A stretch of 64,000 nucleotides of DNA from Mucidula mucida. Its lineage: Eukaryota > Basidiomycota > Agaricomycetes > Agaricales > Physalacriaceae. Positions within the stretch are counted from its first letter, which is position 1, and every line of letters begins with the position of its first letter. Below the pieces are notes generated by a model. It saw only the letters and a program-made list of their open reading frames with translations. It searched no databases and was not told the DNA's origin. Both the position numbers and the translations under genes were made by a program. Shown one piece after another: positions 11,858-22,017 of the stretch. The stretch covers positions 1 to 64,000 of the forward strand of contig JADNYV010000002.1 of the NCBI GenBank assembly GCA_015501055.1. The letters are read 5' to 3'.

Positions 11858-12422
11858 TATAGTTGTAGATAGAGAGGATTCAATAAGAAGATACACCCTT
11901 ACTGTTTTCTCGTCGTGCCGCAGAGATATGTAACATATGAATTCAAGTGCTCGCAAGTCCATGTGTCGGCATTCGCTGGGATGCATGGTGACAAGAGTTT
12001 CCGGCAATGACTTCAAGCAAAGAAATTGCAACGCGCTCTGCGCCACAGATTGGTCTTGGTCAATCATCGTCTCAACTTCATCAGAATCTCTTTACCAAGA
12101 CTGTCGCTCCGTGTTCTCCAGTACAATCCAGCAATTAATCCTCAGGCGGTATGCCGCGAAGGTCCGGCGATTACTCGTCGGATTCATCGGACCAAAGCGG
12201 ACGGTCACGATGCTAAATTTGACTTGCCCTCGTCCCTCTCCTTTTCATTGCGACGTGTCCGACCTGCGTTCACAACGGCGGAATTATTGGCTCGCCCAGT
12301 TAAATAGACAAAGGACGCCTGATTCTCGTGTTAAAAGGTATTTTTAGATGATCTTTGTTTCTGCCTACTAATGATGGCGCCTCTTTGACCATGAATAGTT
12401 GCGCGTTCCCGCCATCTCGCTC
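11858..12422 (-). pseudogene. Decayed NOC4 5'-end fragment in front of kinase copy 3
   Basis: About 11893-11990 aligns with NOC4 codons near 8095-8200: 'cacccttactgttttctcgt' here against 'cacccttagtgttctctcat' in NOC4, then a shared cgcagagatat/catatgaattca block. About 12180-12230 aligns with the NOC4 start region (a cggacc..aagcgg block). The middle is poorly conserved and no frame survives. Together with 2364-2915 this shows that the duplicated unit included the NOC4 5' end and the shared promoter region. Confidence 0.65.
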
Positions 12423-15320
12423 ATGACGGATCTGAGCCCAACAACGGATACTGAAAGTGCATATGAAGACGACAACGCCGATTATGCAAATCAATGTCGC
12501 GTTGCGAATACGACCGACTTTCTGGAGAAGCTGCTGCCTGTTCCCGACAACATTATTGAGATAGTACTCAAGAAGCTCACTGGCTCGCACTACAATGGGA
12601 AACGCTGGAAGGATTTTCCCTATGGTGACACCGCTGTCAAGGGGAAAGCGCTTTACGCGCCTTTCATTAAAGTCGCCAATGCCATTCGGAGCGCCATAAA
12701 AGAGGCGGCGGAAGCGACTAACGACCTTCATGACGTAGCGGAATGGGTAGAATATGATTCCCAAATGCCGGAACCCAGCCTCCCCGACGCTGCTCGGCCT
12801 GATTGTCTCCTTGCGCATAACGTCTCCGAGTTCGCCACACAAGATTGGCCCACGAACGACGGAGTCGCGTCCCAAAATCAGGAAAGTGATTGTCAGTAGT
12901 ATCGGCTTCACTGTTCGCTAATAATATGATGTAGGCAACACAACCGGACGCGAAGGAAAAGGTGGGCTCTGCTTGATGGACATTCTGTGATCGATACTCA
13001 TGTTTACCAGGAGACACAGAGGAAGAAAATGTTACAGGTATCAACATTTTCTACTGTCTTTGTATACTTCTGATATATATTCTCGATGCAGGCGTCTAAT
13101 TGGTGGCTGCAGATCATCTGTGCCGTCGAGATAAAACGCAAAGACTCTCAGAAAGCGACCGATATCGTGAAACAGCTGACTGGGCATCTTCGTCGCATCC
13201 TTTCAGAACAACTGGATCGAAGGTTTGTCTTCGGCCTGACCATTGGACCCAAATGCATGACCGTGTGGCTACACGACCGCTCGGGTGTCTTGGGTACAAG
13301 CGAATCTTTCGATATTCACCAGGTTCATATCTGATGTTTACACTGCGGCAAAGGGCATGCTTCTCATTGGATTTATCTAGGATCCTCACTCTTTCATCCG
13401 CGTTATTGGGGCATTTAGTGTTCTCCCTGCGGAACAACTGGGTTTCGATACACAAATGAAGTTCTATGCATCGCCCAACAACATCGTCCCCACTTACATG
13501 TTAAATCACGAAGCCGCTATTGTTTATCTGACCACTACTAGTAGGGAGAAGAAATGGGTCATCACGACTAACGGGAACGAGCAATATCTTACTGTCAAAG
13601 CTCTTTCTATCTCGCGGGCGCGCGTTATGCAGGGTCCGGCTTCGCTAGTCTGGGCCGTAGTCGCCTTCAAGGATGGGAAGGTGACGAGCAAGAAGGCCAG
13701 TTCTGGTGATTGATGCGAGAGTGTGGCTGATGGACGTTTTCAGATTCTCGTACTCAAACAGTGTTGGCGTCCTGTGGGGAGTAAGAGTGAACAAGAAATG
13801 CTCCACAAAGTGAAGAATGCAGCTGCTGATATGACCGATACTTCCGGCGAGGACTTCGTAGTTCATATCCAATTAGAGGAAACAATCACCATGTCAGGCA
13901 AGGAGGACATTACGGGGTCATTGATACGCCAAGGATTGCAAGTTTCCGCTTCCAAGCGTACACTTGATGCGGCCGAGCGTTATCTGCGTGTCAATATGAC
14001 GGACGACGACATCATATCCATTGTAGCAGTTACCTCCTCACGTCCTACTTCTCGCATCCATACTCGACTCCTATTTTCTACGTTCGGGTGGCCTCTGAAG
14101 AATTTCAAGACTCGTCGAGAAGCTGTGCGTGGTATTCGTGATGCCGTCGTTGGTAAGTGCGGACTATGTCTCTCAGTCGTCCCTCTCCTACCGTGTTTAG
14201 GTCATGAATATGTTTACTACAACGGTCTTCTACATCAAGACATCAGCCCGGGCAACATCGTATTGGCCTGGTGTGATGAAGACGTCGGTACTACCGGCCT
14301 TGGAACCAAGGGCTGCCTGATTGACTTTGATCGCGGTAAATATGGCAGACGCCACGAGTCCGTTCTCCATGTTCCTGCAAAATTCGATGCCGTGGCCAGT
14401 GATGTAGCTGATGTTCTGAAACCAACATTCCTGAGGTTCTTGGAGACACCAACAAATATTCCCTTGACCTTGAAGAACGACGCTATCATCGCTGGCTCCA
14501 GAGTCACACCTCTCGGGAATGTATATAAGTACCTGTCGACAGTGTGGACACATGTTTCCACCTTTGCACAAGGTGGCCAAACCATTGACTTTTCTATTCT
14601 GAAGTGGACAAAGGTACGGGCAGCCTTCGCTCTGAGGACTGCAGCTGACGCGTACTAGGTTTTGCAGCTATTCAGTTTCAAACTCACGGAGGAAGAGCGT
14701 CGATCGGATTCTCGCACTGTATGTTGGTCTGTACTGCTGGGCTTTCCATGCTGAACTCGTACAAGGGCACACCACCGTATACAAGCGGTGAAATTCTCTC
14801 GCGAGAAAGGTACTATATTGATCCCGACTTGTTCCATGACGCGGTGCATGACATGGAATCATTTTTCTGGGTGTTGATTCATATATGCCTCACACGCAGC
14901 GGACCAGATGCCCAACAACGAGCAGAGCTCGACGGAGACAACAAGGACCACCAGCAATTACGTTTCATTGTCCACTGCTTCTTCAGTTGCAATGAGGATG
15001 ACCTCGCGTTCAACAAGAGAAAGTTGTTCAAGGCCCCTGACGACTTCGAGAAAGTCATCATTCCACACTTCCACCCATACTTTGACGAGCTGAAGCCATT
15101 CATGCGGGAATGGTTCAGTCTTCTTGTGTTAGCCTATGAATTCCTTGAGGGTTATGAATACCACAACATTCATAGGAGGGTGCTGGATATCTTGGATCGT
15201 GCTTTGGCGTCTATGACGCTTGAGGCACGGGATTCCGATGCAGGTCGGAAAGCTGTGATTGAATCGCGTCGCGACTCGCTTTTAAAGCTAACAGAAATCG
15301 GGGAGGGAGCTGATTCATAA
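12423..15320 (+). CDS. FunK1-type fungal protein kinase, copy 3
   Basis: Same architecture as copy 1: WKDFPY, WWLQIICAVEIKRKDSQ, HQDISPGNI (Gln in place of the HRD Arg), LIDFDRGKYG, GTPPYTSGEIL, DMESFFWVLIHIC. From about 13730 to 15290 it is almost base-for-base identical to copy 1 at a constant offset of 9587, introns included. The first 1.3 kb is clearly more diverged. An intron near 12860-12932, absent from copy 1, is retained, and the donor equivalent to the GC donor of copy 1 is GT here. The C-terminus is short and differs from both other copies in the last residues. Function is inferred from the family only. Confidence 0.85.
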
Positions 15321-15650
15321 TAACGCTGGATTACATAGGACAAAGTGTACCTCTACGAACGTGGTGTATCATGAAGATATGCTTCGTCTTCTTGTATTGG
15401 TGTACGAGTCCGTTGAAGGATACAGCGCGCCTTGGAATCTCTGATTCCTGAAGCCAGGCTATTCTCTGTAATAACAGGGAAGTTGCAAGAAGTAGACAAA
15501 TTTGAGGCAAAGATGGAGGGAATTTCGACAGGTCCTCTAAACTCGGTAAATAGATACTTTAGACCATATCTTTCAACACATAAATAGGTACGACAACATG
15601 CCTTATAAAGAAAGAAAGAGCGAGATATCCCAGTCGTCATCTTTGGTCCT
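15321..15650 (+). pseudogene. Relic of a fourth kinase copy in intergenic DNA
   Basis: About 15371-15425 encodes EDMLRLLVLVYESVEGY, which matches the C-terminal kinase segment WFSLLVLAYDYLEGYEYHN just upstream. A stop follows within 20 bases. No other part of the kinase is recognisable, and the rest of the gap before the bestrophin-like gene shows nothing else. It is a small fragment from either an older duplication or an unequal exchange. Confidence 0.45.
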
Positions 15651-17528
15651 TTAGTACTTCATCTCCCTCGTCGCCGTCTCCACATCCCGCCAGCACTTCA
15701 ACATTGTCCTCCTCAGATGATCCATCCCTTTACTATCGTTCTCCGCAACGCCGTACTCCGTGAGTCCTTTTACAAGCTCCTCCGCTGTACGCCTATCCGC
15801 CGGCGCGAAAGGCTGGTTCCAAGCAGTGAACAAGAAACTCGAGGGATCCGGGGCGGGATGCGCAGTGACTTCCTGCAGCTCACGTTGAATAGCAAGACAG
15901 AAACCGTCAAGGTCCAAGTCGTTGCCATCGTAATTGAAGGGATTCTCGCTGTGAAAAGAAGGGGAGGGGGTGCACATCAGAATACGGACGAGCGTGGCGT
16001 AGGAGACTAACATTTCTTGCCCAATCTCGAGAAATCCAAGGAGAAGGAACGATGCAAATGCCGTACCGGGAATCGTGAGATATCCAAAGTTTTCGAAGAT
16101 TTGGAACTGAGAGAGAGGATGTGTGTGGTATCAGTCGGGAGAAATGAGGAATGAAGGGCTTACAGGAAGGAGCAAAAGATAGATCCAGAGAGACATGCGC
16201 AAGTGCGCCTGATACGCAAAAGGAAGTGGAGTAGATCCAATACGTTCCAGATTGTTCAATAAGTCTTGAAGAGATGCGACGCCGTTGAGGATACCGTTCG
16301 CAATAGGCGGCTGAAGAAGAGCGCTACGCATGAGGACTAAGATCGCAGACAGTCAACACATAATCTTCAATCAAGAACGAAGCAACAAGAACTGACACGC
16401 AGCGTAGTTGGACAGGAAAATCGTAATCTCCATCGGCACGTTACTGTCTCCAAGCTGCGGCTTGATCTTGCGCCCTAGAGCATCCCTTCTCTCGCCCTCC
16501 AGAACACTTTTCTTCGCGTGGGTAAGCTTTTTCCACATCCACTTGAAGATGAGCAAGAAGGGCAGGTAATCGAAGATGGACGCTGGCGGCGGGTTTCTTG
16601 CTGGCTTTAGAGGGCGGTGCGTCTGAACCAAAGGCAGCGCCTTCTCCGGGTCAAAGGTACTACTACGCGATACACGGCCACGGAAGGGCATCCAGGAAGA
16701 CGAGACGGGTTCAGCGGAGGAGGACTGGCTCGGAAGAGTCGATGCCGATCCTAAGGAGTGACCGTGTTCTATCGGGTGCTCGCCGTCTTCGGAGCCCTGC
16801 CAGAGAGGAAGCATTTCAGTGGCGCTAGCGCCGTCGCCAGCGTAGCGCGGGAGGAAACAGATCAGCGGGTAGAGATCTTGGTAGTAGACACCGTTTTCTC
16901 CACGGAGCAAGTGCTGCTTCAGAGTGAGCAGAGAGATCAGGAAGGATAGAGGCGCGAATCACCTTGACTGCTACAGAGAAAGCCTGAACAAGGTTAATCA
17001 TACTTTTCTTTTCAATGACGCTGGCGAGGTTGCTTTGCGCTTGCTGCTTGTCCTTTGCGATGCGCTCGTTGGGAACGTGGATCCAAATCTACCAAGGGGT
17101 CAACATACAGTAAGTACAAAACCGCGAGCTAACCATCTGAGCGAGATTCCTGGAAGCGACCGTAATGGAAGTCCACATTTTTCGGCCTTCTTGATACCTG
17201 CGATATCGATAAGAGCGATTCGCAAATGTTAAATGTCAGCACACCTTTCATACGCAGACGAAGTCCTGAACGAGATGACAAGACCCAGCACAGTACCCAG
17301 AACCGTCATGAGTTGTGAGTCGATGGCGAGGGAGTGTGATGTTTTAAGCGAGACGAGGGTGACCACTGCAAGAGAGGATTAGTACAGCAGGTACATAGAC
17401 CAACAAGCGAATGTACTTGTAGCGATCGAGGAGAAGAAAAGAACCTCAGGCCATATATCGTTAATGACAGTCGCTTGAAACTTTTTCATCGTCCATCCTC
17501 CATGGAAGACTGGATTGGCGGTCGGCAT
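15651..17528 (-). CDS. Bestrophin-like membrane channel (UPF0187 family)
   Basis: The protein starts MPTANPVFHGGWTMKKFQ, then shows a membrane segment (DIWPEVLFFSSIAT), a second one around TVLGTVLGLVISFRTSSAYERYQEGR, and the family motif region NLAQMIWIHVP. A long hydrophilic insert (about 16590-16800) is followed by the C-terminal block QPPIANGILNGVASLQDLLNNLERIGSTPLPFAYQAHLRM. It ends NPFNYDGNDLDLDGFC, also typical of the family. Fungal members are predicted anion channels of the plasma or organelle membrane. About six exons with short introns; one donor near 16395 is GTCAGT. The product is well supported by family motifs; transport activity is inferred. Confidence 0.82.
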
Positions 17529-18425
17529 AATGAATAAGAAAGACCGGCTTATAGACGACTAGCGTCGGAAAGAAGGTAACGAAGAAAGAAAGAGCTGCAC
17601 AGCAAGCAGACGGAGGAGGGACAGAAAGAGAATGAGGAAAGTAGTAACTTACTCTGAGAGCATTTATATGAAGAAGAGGTGTTGGGCGCTGATGCAGTGG
17701 GAACGCTTCCGAATACATCGTTTTGACGAATCATCTTTCCTCGGAGGTACAACATTCATTCAACAGCGTCCAGAAGCCTACAAGTACGCGTCGCGTCTTT
17801 TCGCACGAACGCGTATATGTCACGACCTCTTGGCAGACAAGGCAGACAGGCGTGAAGCCCCTTGAACGACAAAGCCGCACAGAATGGCATTCGGGTTCAA
17901 TCTAGATAAGCGCTGGCTTTGGCAGATACGTCAATCAAAGAACACCGTCGACGTTGTCATCGTGATATCATATGGGAACTTGAACTTGAGCACGATGGTT
18001 ATCAGCCCTACGTTCACCAACCAAGTATCATAGGTCCGTAATGAGGAGAGGACGTTGATTGAAACCAGACAGGGAAGAAAGAGAAGGATACGCGCCCTTG
18101 CGTTTCAGTCGCGACCTTGACTTCAGTTCGTGCTTGGTGCTGTCGGTTAAACGCTTGGGTAAACGGGCTGTATGATCTACGTTTTTTGAAAGTTCGAATG
18201 TGTACCATCCGTCCCCCGTAACGAGCTGAAGTTGTATCCAGAAGGCATATAGTCTGCATAAGCTCAGTCTTTCAGACACCAGCGTATGCGAAGACGGCGT
18301 ATAGTGGGAATCAACGGAAGTGTAGACCAGGGGAAACCGTGTTTCAGAGACATGGGCCTTGATCGGGCCGATCGACCGAAATTCTTTTTTTCACCACCAT
18401 CTCCCAAGAGAGCATACTCTTAAAA
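17529..18425. promoter_or_regulatory. Divergent intergenic region between the bestrophin-like gene and PNO1
   Basis: About 0.9 kb with no supported gene. It must hold both promoters. No convincing TATA box or conserved site stands out, and short ORFs here lack coding character. Confidence 0.4.
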
Positions 18426-19449
18426 ATGGTCTCCACCCAAGCTACACCATCGACAAGCGCTGCAGCTCCCAAAAAGAACCGCCGGAGAATCGGGAGAAAA
18501 AACGGAGCACCCAAGCCTGCTGGGGACCACGATGAGGATATGCACGATGCTGATAATGACAATGCCATTACCGACACCGTACCCAACGACGAGGACGACG
18601 AGCTGATGATCGATGTTGAACCCACATCCATCGCGCAGCCGTCAGCCGCACCGACATTTGATCCCCTCCCCGCCAATGCGCAGAAAACCACACTCAAATC
18701 GGAGACGCGGCGGATACCTATACCTCCCCATCGCATGACGCCGCTCAAAAAAGACTGGGTGAACATATTCGGGCCGTTAACGGAGATCCTGGGGCTGCAG
18801 GTGCGCATGAATGTCCAGCGGAGATGTGTCGAAGCAAGGGTGAGTTCATCCATTTATTTCTATATTTAACAGCGTTAATAAAATCTCTATAGACATCAAG
18901 AGCGACAAAAGACATTGGTGCACTGCAAAAGGGCGCAGACTTTGTCAAAGCATATGCCTTAGGATTTGATGTCAATGTACGCCTTTTCTCAAAAAAAATC
19001 TTGCCTGGACACATGCCCATGTTCTGTAGGACGCCATCGCTCTTCTGCGTCTCGACGATCTCTATCTAGATTCCTTTGAAATAAAAGATGTCAAAACCCT
19101 CCATGGCGATCATTTATCGCGAGCCATCGGTCCGTACCATTCTTCAATACTCATATTCCTCTTTGACTCTTTCTCTTCAGGACGTATTGCTGGACAAGAC
19201 GGGAAAACTAAATTCACCATCGAAAACGCCAGCAGGACGCGAATTGTCCTCGCCGACACGTATGTGTACTTCTACGTCTAGCGTCGTGTTTCTCACTATT
19301 CGCGCAGAAAAATTCACATCATGGGCTCCTTCCAAAACATCAAGGTCGCCCGAGATGCGATCGTTTCTCTCATACTTGGTTCTCCGCCAGGCAAAGTTTA
19401 TGCTGGCCTGCGTACAGTTAGTAGTCGCATGAAGCACCGAGCTCTTTGA
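18426..19449 (+). CDS. PNO1: Pre-rRNA processing KH protein Pno1/Dim2
   Basis: Pno1 (Dim2, partner of Nob1) binds 20S pre-rRNA near the 3' end of 18S and helps Nob1 and Dim1 mature the small subunit. The N-terminus is basic then acidic and disordered. The conserved body begins [19 protein letters not shown] and continues [11 protein letters not shown], then [18 protein letters not shown]. The C-terminal KH domain contains [20 protein letters not shown] and [22 protein letters not shown]. The last motif is nearly invariant in the family. Introns at about 18840-18892, then near 18976-19029, 19129-19181 and 19261-19306, are all GT-AG. No defects are seen. Confidence 0.93.
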
Positions 19450-19701
19450 TCTTTTGTACATTGTCAGATGGCCTTATGTTGGAACGTTGTTCAGAACAAT
19501 TACATTTTGTTTCAACATGATGTGTACATATTCGTGGTATCAACATTAGGATGTGCAGTCTAGAGTGCGCATATAGGGTATAGTAAAGGTGTGGGTATAG
19601 TAAGTATGTCCAAATCGTTGACTAGCCTCAATGGGCCGAGGTGTTCTTCAAGACGCTGTAGCGCAATGAGCATCACTTTCCGCTGGTTTCAAAATGGGCA
19701 C

Positions 19702-22017
19702 CTACTTGTTCCAAGCTTCGTGATCAACTTCAGGATCTTTTCCATCGCCCACCATGATCTTCTTCCCGCTGCTCGGGATTCCGTCTTCGAGCACGTATAG
19801 GAAAGCAGGTCCGGGAGGATAAATCTTGCCATTAGGAGGACCGGTAATCACCAACTCATCACCCTCCAACTGCACAACGAGATTTACCAAGCGTGAGTTC
19901 GCGTGAACGGCATGAGTAACGTAGCCAAGGTCCATGAGCGCAACTAGTCCAGAATGATGAGAACGCCTCCGCAACAATAGTGCATACAAAAACGTACCGG
20001 TAATAGTACCACCAACTTGACAAAATCAACCTTCACTTTGATCTGTTTGCCAAACCCAATTTTCTTTGGCACAGAGTGCAAGGCAGGCCTTGGAGCGTCC
20101 ATGTAAGGCGGGCTTAGCCACTCCACTCGATACTCTGTCCCGTACTGAACCTCGCTCCGATCCAAGTTCGGGTTACTCCCAGCTATCATGATATCTCCCT
20201 CGGCGTAAGCGTCGCAACACTTGGTACAACCTTGGGATATCACTAGTCGGCATGCCCTCAGAGGTGAATCGATTCCCAGCCTGCGCCGTAGGATCGTAGA
20301 GCACCGGTGTTAGCACTGGACGGTCCGCATTGGAACTCCCAACCTGATCCTTCGTGTTGCCGTATCCAGAAACACCACTTCCCGCACCATTGACAATGAG
20401 AACCTGTCCAGTCGGAAGAAGAATCGCGTCGGGCATCAAGCGCGCCTCAGGCATTTGCTCGATCTGCCAACCATTCGAGATACCCTCGTCGGAAAGCACC
20501 ATGCGTGAACACTGTGCGGAAGCAGGCTCTTGTGAAGAGATATCGTAACTTGCTCTGTGATCGTCGATGGTCGATCCACCGCATATCAAGACCTCAGGAG
20601 TGTAGTTGTTCTCGGGAGAAAGAGGGAGAAGAAGGGCAGTACCAGTCATCGGATACGTGACGCGCACACCGTTCGGGAAACTCGGAAGGCGTCTTTCCTT
20701 GTTCGTAGTCCAATCGTAGATCATAGCATCGTTGTTGGCTGCCAAGAAGATGGTTCCGTCAGGAAGGGAGAATGCAATAGGGAATAGATTGGAGTTGAGT
20801 GTCTCGAGAAGGAATGGAGAATGGATAGGCATCCCATTGGATTTATGGATCGACTTGGGTGGCCAATATTCGTAAGATGGGTTGTTGGTTGTTGCGTTAT
20901 TGATCCATCCACCTTTCTTCGAGCCACCGATGATCATCGCGCTACCGTCGGAGATACGAAGGACAGTATTGTACCAGCGCGGGCTTGCCATACGCATGCG
21001 GGAGTGATCTTCGGACATGTCGCAGCCGTCGGCAGATTCTGAGTCGCATGGGTCGAAAACACGGATAGCCTGCAATCCGTTTTCATCGCCAAAATCAGCA
21101 GGTGCTGTACGGTCTTCTACAACAGGGTTTCCTCCGACGTTGATTAACTTACCATTGCGGAGGAAGGCGCCACCAGCACAAAACGAGTTCGACTTCATAG
21201 TAAGAGGTTTGACGCCATGGGAATCCATGTTATACAGCGCTGCCCAGGCTGGGTGACCATTGATGTCAACGAGATTGTGTTCGACTTTGTCGACGACGAT
21301 GACGTGAGTATCGGAGACGACAGCGATCTGCATAGCGGCGACGCCAGTGGATCCCTTTTGTACAAGTCTCCAAGATGGAGCCGAAGATGCTGCCATCAAA
21401 TTAAGGAAAGGCTTCTCTGTGGAAGGAACATTCTGAGCGGGCGAACCGGTGTTGAAGTCCTGCGTACGATGAACACTTCGCGTGACGACGAATGCAGCGA
21501 TGTCAATGAGATTTGGAGACTGAGAGTCGAAAGTTATCGCAGCATTTCTAATCTTGAGGACATGTTTTCCAGCTGCCAATCCGAAGTGCCAGAATACTCG
21601 CTGGCCCTTCCGAGTGATTTCGTAATCTCGCTTGTTGTCAATTGTCTGGACGAGCTCGCCATTGATGTATACATCCGCACGACCGAAATGTCGACCTTGA
21701 GTTCCGAACCATTCGATGCCGGTACCGGTAAAGGTGAACGTGGCGGTCGCCTGATGATCGAGGGTAGTGTGAACAGAGCCATGAATGTAGGAGCCAGTGC
21801 GCGACTGGGACCATTGACCAGTGTAATGTATCAAAGGAGAGGAGGAGTCGTAGCTTTTCGTGCCAGGTGCGACGTAGTATGGAGTAAATGTCGAGATTTC
21901 GGTAGAACCTGGCGGAGTATGACCATTCCAGGCCGAATCTGACGCGAAAGCAGAGCCCGCCACGAGGAGCGAATAAATGAGTGCAAAAAGGAAAGAGCGA
22001 GACGCCATTGAGGCCAT
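19702..22017 (-). pseudogene. AA5 copper-radical oxidase (glyoxal oxidase type) with frame breaks
   Basis: A secreted enzyme type that oxidises aldehydes to acids and releases hydrogen peroxide, used by wood-decay fungi to feed peroxidases. It has a signal peptide (MASMASRSFLFALIYSLLVAG). Residues about 30-165 form an extra N-terminal domain that looks like a beta-sandwich binding module (FTFTGTGIEWFG, FGRADVYINGELVQT). The glyoxal oxidase propeller follows: SFCAGG holds the Cys of the Cys-Tyr cofactor and PRWYNT its Tyr. The axial Tyr-His site should read LYHS but here the frame runs LYQ and is lost. Two one-base gaps (near 20221 and 20200) would restore it. The C-terminal E-set domain is present with THAVHA, the last copper His. 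A further frame or splice ambiguity lies near 20010. It is either a pseudogene or an intact gene with assembly errors. Confidence 0.82.

Noticed and set aside
20201..20224. 22-base GT...AG segment that would restore the AA5 oxidase frame
   Set aside because: Shorter than any other intron here and its removal would delete the copper-ligand His; two small deletions fit better.
21217..21942. 241-codon plus-strand open frame opposite the AA5 oxidase
   Set aside because: Shadow of the conserved minus-strand coding sequence; no family features of its own.
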